A stretch of DNA of 64,000 nucleotides, taken from assembly GCF_030412965.1 (NCBI RefSeq), contig NZ_JAUHJQ010000002.1:1-64000 (forward strand). Reading direction: 5' to 3'. This stretch comes from Nocardioides oceani. Lineage in GTDB: Bacteria; Actinomycetota; Actinomycetes; Propionibacteriales; Nocardioidaceae. Both the position numbers and the translations under genes were made by a program. Positions 1 through 8,074 of the stretch are shown piece after piece. The stretch's first letter is position 1. Each line of letters starts with the position of its first letter. Under the pieces are notes generated by a model. It saw only the letters and a program-made list of their open reading frames with translations. It was not told the origin of the DNA and did not search any database.

Positions 1-89
1 ACAACCACGAACGCCGGCACAGCTCGGCGGGCATGATGAGCCCGGTCAACTACGAGGACACAGCGGCCCCCGACCGGGAAGCCGCATAG
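1..89 (+). pseudogene. IS3-family transposase OrfB, C-terminal tail (cut by window edge)
   Basis: Reading frame 3 gives NHERRHSSAGMMSPVNYE followed by about ten residues and a TAG stop at 87-89. The pattern NxxRxHSxxGxxSPxxYE is the hallmark C-terminal end of the rve/DDE integrase (OrfB) of IS3-family elements. Only the last 28 residues lie inside the window, so it cannot be judged whether the transposase is intact. Family assignment rests on the motif alone. Confidence 0.8.
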
Positions 90-120
90 AGAAGCCCTCC
101 ACGATTCGGGGGGAACCACA
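1..120 (+). mobile_element. Right end of an IS3-family insertion sequence
   Basis: Just after the transposase stop, 93-118 reads as a GC-rich terminal sequence (AGCCCTCC, then CGGGGGGAACC). It resembles the terminal inverted repeats of IS3-family elements that end in a form of CCGGGG(C/G)GGTTCA. The exact end cannot be fixed without the other inverted repeat, which is outside the window. It marks the left boundary of the purine island. Confidence 0.55.
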
Positions 121-237
121 GCCTGCCCGCAACCCGACCAGCGACCGCGACCAAGCACCTCGACCACAGCGGCGCGCAAGCACGCCTTCCTTCGAATCAC
201 CTCGCACGGCGCCTCCGAGGGCCGGACGATCACCGCA

Positions 238-394
238 AGGCCCTGCGCACCTCACCGGGTCTCGACGACGCTCGCCAGGGCTCGCTGCTCGACCAGCGTG
301 TCAGGCCCTGCGCACCTCACCGGGTCTCGACGACGCTCGCCAAGGCTCGCTGCTCGACCAACGGCCGACGCTCGCCGAGGTCCGCTGCTCGACC
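238..394. repeat. Tandem direct repeat, two and a half copies
   Basis: Copy 1 (238-295) and copy 2 (303-360) are 58 nt long, offset by 65 nt and differ at one base. A shorter third copy (364-394) keeps the CGACGCTCGCC...GCTGCTCGACC core. The unit contains GGTCTCGACGACGCTCGCC and, inverted, the GGTCGAGCAGCGAGCC string often repeated in actinobacterial intergenic DNA. No credible gene was found in 121-436; the open frames there are low-complexity Arg/Pro/Gly products. Confidence 0.8.
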
Positions 395-436
395 GACGGT
401 CCGGGCCCGGCGTACCCATCGCCCGGGCGGGCGCCC

Positions 437-1279
437 TCAGCCGGTGGTCGCGGTGCGACCGAACCGGCTGAGGACGGCGGTCTCGACGAGCTGGGCGACC
501 AGGTAGAGGAGCAGGGCGGTGAGGGTGACGACGACGACGAGCGCCCAGACCCGGGCGTTCTGCGAGCGGCTGGCGGCCGAGACCACGGCGTACCCGATGC
601 CCTTGCCGGTGGCGAGCCACTCCGCGAGCAGTGCGCCGGTGAGCGCGCCGGGGACGGCGATGCGGACCGAGGCGAACAGCGCGGGGAGCGCGGAGGGGAA
701 GCCGACCCGGACCAGCACCGTCGAGGGGGAGCCGCCGTAGACGAGCACCAGGTCACGCATCTGCGGGGTGACCGAGCGGAGCCCGACGACGATGTTCACG
801 AGCGCCGGGAAGAGCACGACGATCGCGCTCATGATCGCGACGATCGCGTAGCCGCGACCGACCATGAGGATGAGGATCGGCGCCAGCGCGATCAGCGGGA
901 CGGTCTGCAGGACGAGTGCGACCGGCATGACCGCGCCCTCGAGCATCCGGTACCGCACGATCAGCGCCGCGAGCACGACGGCGGTGAGCATGCCCGCGGC
1001 GAAGCCGATCCCGGCGTCGGTGAGGGTCTGCAGGAGCAGCGTCCAGATCTCCGAGCGCAGCTCCGCGGAGTCGTCCTCGCCGAACAGGCTCGTCCACACC
1101 TCCGAAGGGGTCTTGCCGACGTACGTCGAGACGTCCCAGACCCGCAGGGCGGCGATCCACAGCAGCACCACCACGACGAGGACGAACGCCATGGTCGCGA
1201 CCTGGCGGACCACCGAGCGGAGGAACGACCCGGTGCGTCCGGGGGTGGTCCCGAGGTCGCCGGGCAGCAGCGCGCTCAC
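437..1279 (-). CDS. ABC transporter permease (NitT/TauT type), second permease
   Basis: A 280-residue inner-membrane permease of the BPD_transp_1 fold. About six hydrophobic segments are visible, starting at residues 27-45. An EAA-type cytoplasmic loop near residues 205-235 (ASVRIAVPGALTGALLAEW...GIGY) is the contact with the ATPase. The GTG start at 1279 overlaps the stop of the upstream permease (GTGA), so translation is probably coupled. It is the last gene of a four-gene importer (binding protein, ATPase, two permeases). Two different permeases suggest a heterodimeric channel. The substrate is inferred only from its place beside guanine deaminase and xanthine dehydrogenase: a purine, allantoin or another ureide. 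A pyrimidine or sulfonate-like substrate is not excluded. Confidence 0.88.
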   Translation of the reverse strand: MSALLPGDLGTTPGRTGSFLRSVVRQVATMAFVLVVVVLLWIAALRVWDVSTYVGKTPSEVWTSLFGEDDSAELRSEIWTLLLQTLTDAGIGFAAGMLTAVVLAALIVRYRMLEGAVMPVALVLQTVPLIALAPILILMVGRGYAIVAIMSAIVVLFPALVNIVVGLRSVTPQMRDLVLVYGGSPSTVLVRVGFPSALPALFASVRIAVPGALTGALLAEWLATGKGIGYAVVSAASRSQNARVWALVVVVTLTALLLYLVAQLVETAVLSRFGRTATTG

Positions 1280-2058
1280 GACGCGGCCCCCTGCGACCAC
1301 GGCGTGACCAGCCGGCCGACGAGCCCGATGACCGCGTAGCAGCCGCCCGCCACGAGCGCGCAGCCGATGCCGACGGCCCAGGCCTGCTCGACGTCGACGT
1401 TCTGCTGGGCGATCTTGAGGACGAGCGCGACGCCGCGCTGGACCCCGCCGACGTACTCCCCGAGGATCGCGCCGAGGAACGCCGCCGGCGCGCCGATCCG
1501 CAGGGCCGCGAGCACCGACGGCAGCGCCGCCACCAGCTGCACCGTGACGAGCCGGCGCAACGGCCCACCGCCGTACACCGCGACGACGTCGAGGCTGGTG
1601 CGGTCCGCGGACCGCAGCCCCAGGACCGTGCCGACGACGGTCGTGAAGAACACCGACAGTGCGGCGAGGGCGGTGGCCGTGCCGGAGCGCTGCCCCTCGT
1701 CGGGGTTGCCGATGACGATGAAGAGCACGGGTGCGATCGCGACGAGCGGCACGCAGTAGCTGATGACTGCCACCTGCATCAGCACCGGCTCCGCGATCGG
1801 CACGAGCAGCACGAGCGAGGCGACGACGAGGCCGGCGACGGTGCCGTACGCGAAGCCGACCGCGGCCTCCTGCAGCGTCATCCCGAAGTGCAGTGAGTAG
1901 AACGCCCAGCCGTCGTCGACGGCGGTGGAGACGACGCCGTCCGGCGTGGGGATGCGTACGCCGGACAGCACGGTGAGCGCGGCGACCCACCACAGCGCCA
2001 CGAGGGCGAGGATCCCGAGGGTGCTCGTGCCGAGGGAGCGCAGCGACCCGGTCGCCAT
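1276..2058 (-). CDS. ABC transporter permease (NitT/TauT type), first permease
   Basis: A 260-residue permease paralogous to its downstream neighbour. It has an N-terminal membrane segment at residues 10-30 and a BPD_transp_1 domain with the EAA loop around residues 185-215 (LAALRIGAPAAFLGAILGEYVGG). The ATG start at 2058 overlaps the stop of the ATPase gene by one base (TGATG) and the gene end overlaps the next permease by 4 nt, consistent with one coupled operon. It would form the membrane channel with the second permease. Confidence 0.88.
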   Translation of the reverse strand: MATGSLRSLGTSTLGILALVALWWVAALTVLSGVRIPTPDGVVSTAVDDGWAFYSLHFGMTLQEAAVGFAYGTVAGLVVASLVLLVPIAEPVLMQVAVISYCVPLVAIAPVLFIVIGNPDEGQRSGTATALAALSVFFTTVVGTVLGLRSADRTSLDVVAVYGGGPLRRLVTVQLVAALPSVLAALRIGAPAAFLGAILGEYVGGVQRGVALVLKIAQQNVDVEQAWAVGIGCALVAGGCYAVIGLVGRLVTPWSQGAAS

Positions 2059-2876
2059 CACTCCTCCCCGAAGAGCAGCTCGGAGGCGCGGTCGTGGAGC
2101 GCGTGGAACTCCGGCGTGCGCATGAGGTCCGGCGTGCGGGGCCGCGGCAGATCTACGTCGATGACCTCCTTGACCCGGCCGGGCCGCGCGCTCATCACCG
2201 CCACCTTGTCGGAGAGGAAGATGGCCTCGGAGATGCCGTGGGTGACCATCAGTGTCGTCGCGGGCTTCTCGGTCCAGATGCGCAGCAGCTCGACGTTCAG
2301 CCGCTGGCGGGTCATGTCGTCGAGTGCGCCGAACGGCTCGTCGAGCAGCAGCACCGACGGCTTGACGACCAGCGAGCGGGCGATGGAGACCCGCTGCCGC
2401 ATGCCGCCGGAGAGCTGGGCCGGCTTGGCCTTCTCGAAGCCCTCGAGACCGACGAGCCGGATCAGCTCGGCGACCAGCGCCTCGTCCGGCTTCTGCCCCG
2501 AGACCTGGAAGGGGAGGCGGATGTTGGAGACGACCGAGCGCCAGGGCAGGAGCGCGGCGTCCTGGAAGGCGATGCCGAGTTCGTGGTCGCGGCGCAGCTC
2601 CAGCGGCGTGCGGCCCTCGACGAGGGCCGTGCCGGACGTGGGCTGCTCGAGGCCGGCGAGGATCCGCAGGATCGTGGACTTGCCACAGCCGGACGGGCCG
2701 AGCAGGGACAGGAAGCTGCCCTTGTCGGTCCACAAGGTGGCGTCCTCCAGGGCGGTGACCGAGCGGCGGCCGACCTTGAAGGTCTTGGTGAGGTGGTCGA
2801 TGCGCACACCGGTGCCGGTGGAGGCCGTGGCCCCACCGGCACCGGTGTCCGTCGACGTCAGCGTGACGTCGGACAT
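2058..2876 (-). CDS. ABC transporter ATP-binding protein (NitT/TauT type)
   Basis: A 272-residue nucleotide-binding subunit. Walker A is GPSGCGKST (around residue 60), the ABC signature is LSGGMRQRV, Walker B is [12 protein letters not shown], and the switch histidine lies in VTHGISEA. The short [10 protein letters not shown] stretch after Walker B is typical of the SsuB/TauB/NrtD group. The first 25 residues are a low-complexity Thr/Gly tail, so a start a little downstream is possible. It lies 52 nt after the binding-protein gene and one base before the first permease, and powers the importer encoded here. Confidence 0.92.
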   Translation of the reverse strand: MSDVTLTSTDTGAGGATASTGTGVRIDHLTKTFKVGRRSVTALEDATLWTDKGSFLSLLGPSGCGKSTILRILAGLEQPTSGTALVEGRTPLELRRDHELGIAFQDAALLPWRSVVSNIRLPFQVSGQKPDEALVAELIRLVGLEGFEKAKPAQLSGGMRQRVSIARSLVVKPSVLLLDEPFGALDDMTRQRLNVELLRIWTEKPATTLMVTHGISEAIFLSDKVAVMSARPGRVKEVIDVDLPRPRTPDLMRTPEFHALHDRASELLFGEE

Positions 2877-2928
2877 GTGGTGCCTCTCAGGTGGCTGGGA
2901 GCGGCGCAGCAGCGACGGGCGGCGGCGG

Positions 2929-3996
2929 TCAGGAGGGGAGCTCGGTGAGCTCGGGCTTCTCCTCGAGCAGCTCGGTGAGCAGCGAGAGGTCGAAGAGCTC
3001 CTCGGCCTCGATCTCGATGCCGGCGGCCTCGAGGGTGGCGAGGTTCTGCTCGATGAGCTCGTCGGTGATGGTGAACAGCCCGTTGGCCTCGACGTCGGGG
3101 GTGACGATCAGCCCGGCCTGGACCTCGGACTGCTCGAGCTCCTTGTCCATGTCGAGCTTGAGGTCCTTGCCGTACTCCTCGACGGCCATCCGGGCGCCCT
3201 CGTCGGGGTCGGCCAGGGCGTCCTGCCAGCCGCGGATCTCGGCCTCGAGGAAGGCCTTCACCTTCTCCGGCTCCTCCTCGATCATCCGCTCGGTGGTGAT
3301 GACCGACTCCGCGACGAAGGGCAGGCCGTTGTCGGCGAAGGGCAGGTTGGTGACCTCGATGCCCTGCGCCTGCACCGTGATCGACTCGTTGGTGATGTAG
3401 GCGAGGAACCCGTCCACCTCCCCGTCGATGAGCGGGGCGGGGTCGTACTCCACGGGGACCTTCTCGACGTCCGCCGGGTCGATCCCGTTGACCTCGAGCA
3501 GGGCGTCGAAGAGGGTCTCGTTGCCGCCGGCCTGCACGCCGATCTTCTTGCCGACCAGGTCCTGCGGCGTCGCGATGTCTCCGCCGTCCTTGAGCGAGAG
3601 GATCGTGAACGGGTTCTTCTGGAACTTGGTGCCCACGATCTTCAGCGGGGCGTCCTCCTCCGCGATCACCTGGGCGGCGGAGACGGCGTTGCTGAGCCCG
3701 AAGTCGGCGTCCTCGGTGGCGACGAGGGTCTCGATCGCGCCCGGGCCGGGGTCCATGGTCACCGAGGTGAAGCCGGCGTCCTCGTAGTAGCCCTGGGCGT
3801 CGGCGAAGAACTCGCCCGCGAACTCGGCGTTCTTGATCCACGACAGCTGCAGGGTCAGGGCGCCGAGGTCGCCGCCGGCCTCGCTGCCGCCCGAGGTGGG
3901 CTCGGAGTCGCCGTCGTCGGAGCCGCAGGCGGCGAGGGAGAGGACGGCGGCGGCCAGGAGGGCCCCGGCGCGGGTGGCGCGCGAGCGTGAGGTCAT
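2929..3996 (-). CDS. ABC transporter substrate-binding lipoprotein (NMT1/THI5-like)
   Basis: A 355-residue lipoprotein. A basic N-terminus and hydrophobic stretch lead to a lipobox with Cys24 (LAAC, then GSDDGD), so it should be anchored outside the membrane. The mature part has the NMT1/THI5-type start ([21 protein letters not shown]), shared with binding proteins for nitrate, taurine, sulfonates, HMP and pyrimidines. It is the first gene of the importer operon. The 171-nt gap upstream holds a TACGGT -10-like box (4069-4074) and a candidate operator (4121-4135) also seen before the other purine units. Substrate is inferred from context as a purine or ureide. Confidence 0.88.
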   Translation of the reverse strand: MTSRSRATRAGALLAAAVLSLAACGSDDGDSEPTSGGSEAGGDLGALTLQLSWIKNAEFAGEFFADAQGYYEDAGFTSVTMDPGPGAIETLVATEDADFGLSNAVSAAQVIAEEDAPLKIVGTKFQKNPFTILSLKDGGDIATPQDLVGKKIGVQAGGNETLFDALLEVNGIDPADVEKVPVEYDPAPLIDGEVDGFLAYITNESITVQAQGIEVTNLPFADNGLPFVAESVITTERMIEEEPEKVKAFLEAEIRGWQDALADPDEGARMAVEEYGKDLKLDMDKELEQSEVQAGLIVTPDVEANGLFTITDELIEQNLATLEAAGIEIEAEELFDLSLLTELLEEKPELTELPS

Positions 3997-4068
3997 GGAG
4001 GTGCTCCGTATCTGGTCGGGCGAGGTGCGGGTGGCTGCCGTCCCGGCACGGCATCTGGGTCGAGCAGG

Positions 4069-4074
4069 ACCGTA
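4069..4074 (-). promoter_or_regulatory. Candidate -10 box of the importer operon
   Basis: On the minus strand the sequence reads TACGGT, the same hexamer that sits 7 nt before the starts at 17275 and 17722. Here it would give a 5' leader of roughly 65 nt, with a weak GGAG 9 nt before the ATG at 3996. Confidence 0.45.
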
Positions 4075-4120
4075 GGTACGGCGGATTTCGCGGCTCGGCG
4101 CCCGAGGTTTCCGGCCGGTT

Positions 4121-4135
4121 AAAACGTTCGTTTCA
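4121..4135 (-). promoter_or_regulatory. Candidate purine-regulon operator, site 1
   Basis: The minus strand reads TGAAAC GAAC GTTTT, an imperfect palindrome with 5-nt arms and a 4-nt spacer. The same layout occurs at 14494-14508 and 17290-17304, each time upstream of the first gene of a purine-island transcription unit. It lies about 47 nt upstream of the candidate -10 box. Confidence 0.5.
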
Positions 4136-4167
4136 CCCCGGTCCTGGGGTCGGGTGTGGCGGCCGGG

Positions 4168-4635
4168 TCAGTAGTGGGTGCGGTCGTCGTGGCCGAGCCA
4201 CGCCTCGAACGGCGCGAACCGGTGCTCCACCGGCACGGCGGCCACCGCCATCGGCCACGTGGCCCGGTCGGCGCCCATCAGGTCGTAGAACGCCCGGTCG
4301 TCGAAGCCGCCGCGCGCGGCGTCGTCGCGGTCGGCGGCGTACACCACCCGGTCCAGGCGCGCCCACAGCGAGGCCGAGACGCACAGCGGGCAGGGCTCGC
4401 AGGAGGTGAAGAGCGTGCAGCCGGCGAGGGAGAAGTCCCGCAGCTGCGCGCACGCCCGCCGGATCGCGACGACCTCGGCGTGGGCGGTCGGGTCCAGGTC
4501 AGGGGTGACCCGGTTGGTGCCCTCGGCGACGACGACCCCCTCGCGGACGACCAGCGCCCCGAAGGGTCCGCCGCCGGCCGCGACGTTCTCGACGGCGAGG
4601 TCGACGGCGCGATCGAGCCAGGTCTGGTCGGTCAT
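4168..4635 (-). CDS. guaD: Guanine deaminase, cytidine-deaminase fold
   Basis: A 155-residue zinc deaminase predicted to convert guanine to xanthine and ammonia in the cytoplasm. The zinc and catalytic motifs are HAEVVAIRRA (His ligand and catalytic Glu, around residues 60-70) and TSCEPCPLC (two Cys ligands, around residues 90-100), in the arrangement and length typical of the small bacterial GuaD type. The ATG start overlaps the stop of the xanthine dehydrogenase gene (ATGA), so the product feeds the next enzyme of the same operon. Related nucleoside or tRNA adenosine deaminases share the fold; the neighbourhood favours guanine deaminase. Confidence 0.82.
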   Translation of the reverse strand: MTDQTWLDRAVDLAVENVAAGGGPFGALVVREGVVVAEGTNRVTPDLDPTAHAEVVAIRRACAQLRDFSLAGCTLFTSCEPCPLCVSASLWARLDRVVYAADRDDAARGGFDDRAFYDLMGADRATWPMAVAAVPVEHRFAPFEAWLGHDDRTHY

Positions 4636-7310
4636 GGTTCCTCCTGGGTGGCGGGCGGGGTGGCGGGCGGGGTGGCGGGCGGGGTGCTGGGCGGGGTGCT
4701 GGAACGGGCGTTGCGCGCCAGCCGCCAGAGCCGGTCGCGGGTCATCGGCAGCTCGTGCGGGCGGACGCCGAGGGCGTCGCGGACGGCGTTGGCGAGGGCG
4801 GGGGCGACGGGGTTGTACGGCGCCTCGCTCATCGACTTCGCACCGTGCGGGCCGAGGGTGTCGTGGGTGTCGGCGAAGAGGACCTCGGTGGTGGGGACGT
4901 CGCCCATCTGCGGGACGCGGTAGCCGCGGAAGGTCCGCGTGGTGACCTCGCCGTCTCCGGCGATCCGCACGTCCTCGAGCAGCGCGCTGCCGATGCCCTG
5001 GGCGACACCGCCGTCGACCTGCCCCCGCAGCTGCTCGGGGTTGATCACGACGCCGGCGTCGAGCGCGTGCACCGAGCGGAGGATGCGCAGCTCGCCGGTG
5101 GCGGGGTCGATCGCGACGCGGACGCCGTGGACGTTGAAGGCCACCGAGCGCGGGGAGCCGTGGTGCTCGCCGCGGCCGACGACCGGCCCCCCGTCCGTGC
5201 CGGCGCCGGCGTCGAGCTGTGCCCGCAGGTCGCGCGCGGCCGCGACGACCGCGCCGCCGGCGACGACCGAGCCGGTGGACCCGAACGCCCCGGTGTCGTA
5301 CGTCGCCGCGTCGGTGTCGCCGCCGCGGACCCGCACGAGGGCCGGGTCGATCCCGAGCTCCTCGGCCACCAGCTGGACGTGGACGGTGGCGGTGCCGTTG
5401 CCGAACTCCGCCGTGCCGACGCCGACGGTGACCGTGCCGTCCGGCTCGCGGGTGACCGTGGCCTCGGCGTGGTGGCCGCGGGGCGGGATGGTCGCGATCA
5501 TCGCCGGGGCCATCCCCTCGCCGACCAGCCACCCGGGCGGCGCCGGGTCGCCGTCGCCGCGGGCGAGCGCGTCCTCGACGAGGTCGAGGCACTGGTCGAG
5601 GCCGTAGCTGCCGAAGACCAGGTCGGTGTCGGGCGGGCCGTTGACCACGAACTCGTCGCCGGGCCGCACGACGTTGCGCCGCCGGATCTCGGTCGCGCTG
5701 ATGCCGACCTCACGGGCGAGCTCGTCGAGGGCGGACTCGATGCCGAGGAGGACCTGCCCGAGGCCGTACCCGCGGAACGCGCCAGCCGGAACGTTGTGGG
5801 TGTAGACCGCCTCGGCGTCGACGCGCTTGTTGGCGCAGCGGTAGAGCGCGACCGACTCGTGGCAGGCGTGGAACATGACGCCCGGGCCGTGGTTGCCGTA
5901 GGCGCCGGTGTCGCTGAGGACGTCGAGCCGGATCGCGGTGAGCACGCCCTCGGCGTCGGCGCCCAGCTCGACCTCGACCCGCATCGGGTGCCGCCCCGGC
6001 GCCATCGTGAACTGCTCCTCGCGGGTCAGCTCCAGCTGCACGGGGCGCCCGGTGCGCAGCACGGCGAGCGCGACGACGTCCTCGACGAGCATCTCCTGCT
6101 TGCCGCCGAAGCCTCCGCCGACCCGGCCGGTCACCACGCGGACGCGATCGGGGTCCAGGTCGAGGACGTGGGCGAGCTCGTCGCGCACGAGGAACGGCAC
6201 CTGGGTGGCGCTGCGGACGACCAGCCGGCCGTCCTCGTCGAGCCAGCCCCGCGCGCCGTGGGTCTCCATCGCGGCGTGGGTGACGCGGCTGGTGCGCCAG
6301 GTGCCGGAGACGCGGTGCGCAGCGGCGGCCAGGCCGGCCGCCACGTCGCCGACCTCGCCGTGGGTCTGGGCGACCACGTTGCGCGAGGGGTCGGCGATCC
6401 GGGAGGCGGTGGGGGACTTCTCCCCGTGCACGAGCGGCGCCCCCGGCCGCCGCGCCTCCTCCGGGTCGAGGACGGCCGGCAGCACGGCGTACTCCACCTC
6501 GAGGAGGCCGAGCGCCTGCTCGGCGACCGCGACGGAGTCGGCCACGACGACGGCGACCCGCTGCCCCCGGAAGCGCACGACGTCGTCGAGCAGCCGGGTG
6601 TCGTCGGGGTCGTCGAGGCGGCTGTCGTGGCGTCCCGTGGAGTAGAGGACGTCGGGCGCGTCGCGGTGGGTCAGCACGAGGTGGACCCCCGGCAGCGCCT
6701 CGGCCCGGGAGGTGTCGATGCGGGTGATCCGGGCGTGCGGGTGCGGGCTGGCGAGCAGCTTGGCGTGCAGCACGCCCTCGGTCGGGAGGTCGAGGGTGAA
6801 GTGCTCGCGGCCGGTCACGAGCCGCCGGCCGGCGGGGGCCGCGGTCGAGCAGCCGAAGGCGCCGGTCGCGGCGACGTTGGTCTTGCCGGCGAGCGCGTCG
6901 CGGATCGAGCGGTAGCCGGTGCAGCGGCACAGGTTGCCCTTGAACGCCTGCGCGAGCCCGTCGCGCTGGACGGTGCCGTCCTCCTCCGCGAGCGCGGTGG
7001 CGGTGACGACGTACCCCGCGGTGCAGAAGCCGCACTGGAAGCCCTGCGCGTCGAGGAAGCGCTGCTGCACCGGTGAGGGCGCCTCGGGCGTGCCGAGCCC
7101 CGCGGCGGTGGTGACCTCGTGCCCGACCGCGCGGACCGCCGGGTGCACGCAGGAGTGGACCGGCTGGCCGTCGACCAGCACCGAGCAGGCGCCGCAGTCG
7201 CCCGCGTCGCAGCCCTTCTTGACCGCGGTGGTGCCCTGCTCGCGCAGCCAGGTCCGCAGGCACTGGCCCGGGCGGGGCTCGCCGGTGACCGGCCTGCCGT
7301 CGACGATCAT
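4632..7310 (-). CDS. Xanthine dehydrogenase, fused 2Fe-2S and molybdopterin subunits
   Basis: An 892-residue enzyme oxidising hypoxanthine/xanthine to urate. Residues 1-140 are the ferredoxin-like [2Fe-2S] subunit with cysteines at 34, 39, 42 and 54, then the second cluster motif CGFC (93, 96) and CRC (128, 130). From about residue 155 onward is the large molybdopterin-binding region with GRVGGGFGGK, GAFRGYG and the Glu of KSMSEAP near the C-terminus. These parts are often separate genes. FAD binding is supplied by the adjacent 255-residue protein. The last 20 residues are a Pro/Thr/Ala tail encoded by about five 12-bp units (4646-4702). Starts and stops overlap by 4 nt on both sides. No XdhC-type maturation gene is seen in the window. 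Confidence 0.9.
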   Translation of the reverse strand: MIVDGRPVTGEPRPGQCLRTWLREQGTTAVKKGCDAGDCGACSVLVDGQPVHSCVHPAVRAVGHEVTTAAGLGTPEAPSPVQQRFLDAQGFQCGFCTAGYVVTATALAEEDGTVQRDGLAQAFKGNLCRCTGYRSIRDALAGKTNVAATGAFGCSTAAPAGRRLVTGREHFTLDLPTEGVLHAKLLASPHPHARITRIDTSRAEALPGVHLVLTHRDAPDVLYSTGRHDSRLDDPDDTRLLDDVVRFRGQRVAVVVADSVAVAEQALGLLEVEYAVLPAVLDPEEARRPGAPLVHGEKSPTASRIADPSRNVVAQTHGEVGDVAAGLAAAAHRVSGTWRTSRVTHAAMETHGARGWLDEDGRLVVRSATQVPFLVRDELAHVLDLDPDRVRVVTGRVGGGFGGKQEMLVEDVVALAVLRTGRPVQLELTREEQFTMAPGRHPMRVEVELGADAEGVLTAIRLDVLSDTGAYGNHGPGVMFHACHESVALYRCANKRVDAEAVYTHNVPAGAFRGYGLGQVLLGIESALDELAREVGISATEIRRRNVVRPGDEFVVNGPPDTDLVFGSYGLDQCLDLVEDALARGDGDPAPPGWLVGEGMAPAMIATIPPRGHHAEATVTREPDGTVTVGVGTAEFGNGTATVHVQLVAEELGIDPALVRVRGGDTDAATYDTGAFGSTGSVVAGGAVVAAARDLRAQLDAGAGTDGGPVVGRGEHHGSPRSVAFNVHGVRVAIDPATGELRILRSVHALDAGVVINPEQLRGQVDGGVAQGIGSALLEDVRIAGDGEVTTRTFRGYRVPQMGDVPTTEVLFADTHDTLGPHGAKSMSEAPYNPVAPALANAVRDALGVRPHELPMTRDRLWRLARNARSSTPPSTPPATPPATPPATQEEP

Positions 7311-8074
7311 GCGCCCAGCTCCCGGACGACCTCGCGGGCGAGGGTGGCGGTGACCGCGGCGCGCCAGTCGGGGGCGCCGTGCGGGTCGTCGTACCAGCAG
7401 TCCACGGCGGCGAGTCCCTCCTCGAGTCGGCCCGCGTCGAGCACGACGGGCCGGGTGGTGGCGGCGGTGACGGTGATGCGGTCGCCGGCCCCCACGACGA
7501 CGGATGCGGAGCGTCCGTGCGGCGTGAGCGACATCCGGCGGAAGGCGGTGCGGACGGCCAGGGCGGCGGGAGGTACGTCGACGGCCCGCAGGACCTCCCC
7601 GGCGGCCAGCGAGGTGGTGCCGACGCCGCGGACCAGCTCGGCCACGGGCTCGCGCCGCTCGCCCCCGTCGGGGGTCCACACGACCGCGACGCCGCCCAGC
7701 CCGGCGGTGAGCGAGGTCATCGCCCCGGCCGGCAGCGCGAGCGCGATGTTGCCGCCGACGGTCGCCGCGTGCTGGATCTTGAACGACATGAGCAGCGCGT
7801 CGGCCGCCGAGCGCACCAGCGGCGCGAGCGGGTCGACCAGCGGCGAGCCGACGAGCTCGGCGACCGTGCAGGTGGCGCCGATCCGCAGCGTGCCGTCCTC
7901 GAGCAGCTCGACGGCCGGCCAGCCCAGGGTGGTGAGGTCGACCAGGCCGGTGGTGCCGGGCTGCGGCTCGGAGAACAGCCAGGTGCCCCCGGCGAGCAGC
8001 GTCTCGCCGGCGCCAAGCCGCAGGTCCTCCCGGGCGGTCGGGCGGCGGAAGGAGGTGACGGTGTTCAGGTCCAT
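7307..8074 (-). CDS. Xanthine dehydrogenase FAD-binding subunit
   Basis: A 255-residue protein of the FAD_binding_5/CO_deh_flav_C type. The FAD motifs are AGGTWLF (around residues 30-36) and the TVGGNIALALPAG stretch (around residues 110-122). It passes electrons from the FeS clusters of the fused partner to NAD+ or another acceptor. It overlaps xdh by 4 nt and the RpiR regulator by one base (TGATG). The split FAD / fused FeS-Mo layout is visible directly; assignment to xanthine rather than another aldehyde-oxidase-type substrate comes from the uricase and guanine deaminase in the same operon. Confidence 0.87.
   Translation of the reverse strand: MDLNTVTSFRRPTAREDLRLGAGETLLAGGTWLFSEPQPGTTGLVDLTTLGWPAVELLEDGTLRIGATCTVAELVGSPLVDPLAPLVRSAADALLMSFKIQHAATVGGNIALALPAGAMTSLTAGLGGVAVVWTPDGGERREPVAELVRGVGTTSLAAGEVLRAVDVPPAALAVRTAFRRMSLTPHGRSASVVVGAGDRITVTAATTRPVVLDAGRLEEGLAAVDCWYDDPHGAPDWRAAVTATLAREVVRELGA

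Noticed and set aside
46..255. A 69-codon minus-strand frame near the left edge
   Set aside because: It is antisense to the IS3 transposase tail and its terminal repeat; the motif match on the other strand is far better.
4646..4702. 12-bp tandem repeat considered as a VNTR or CRISPR-like array
   Set aside because: It is in frame at the end of the xanthine dehydrogenase gene and encodes a Pro/Thr/Ala tail; similar in-frame 12-bp repeats occur at 36890-36925 and 57443-57485.
4755..7076. A 773-codon plus-strand frame opposite xanthine dehydrogenase
   Set aside because: Low-complexity Val/Gly/Asp/Arg composition and full overlap with an unambiguous enzyme.
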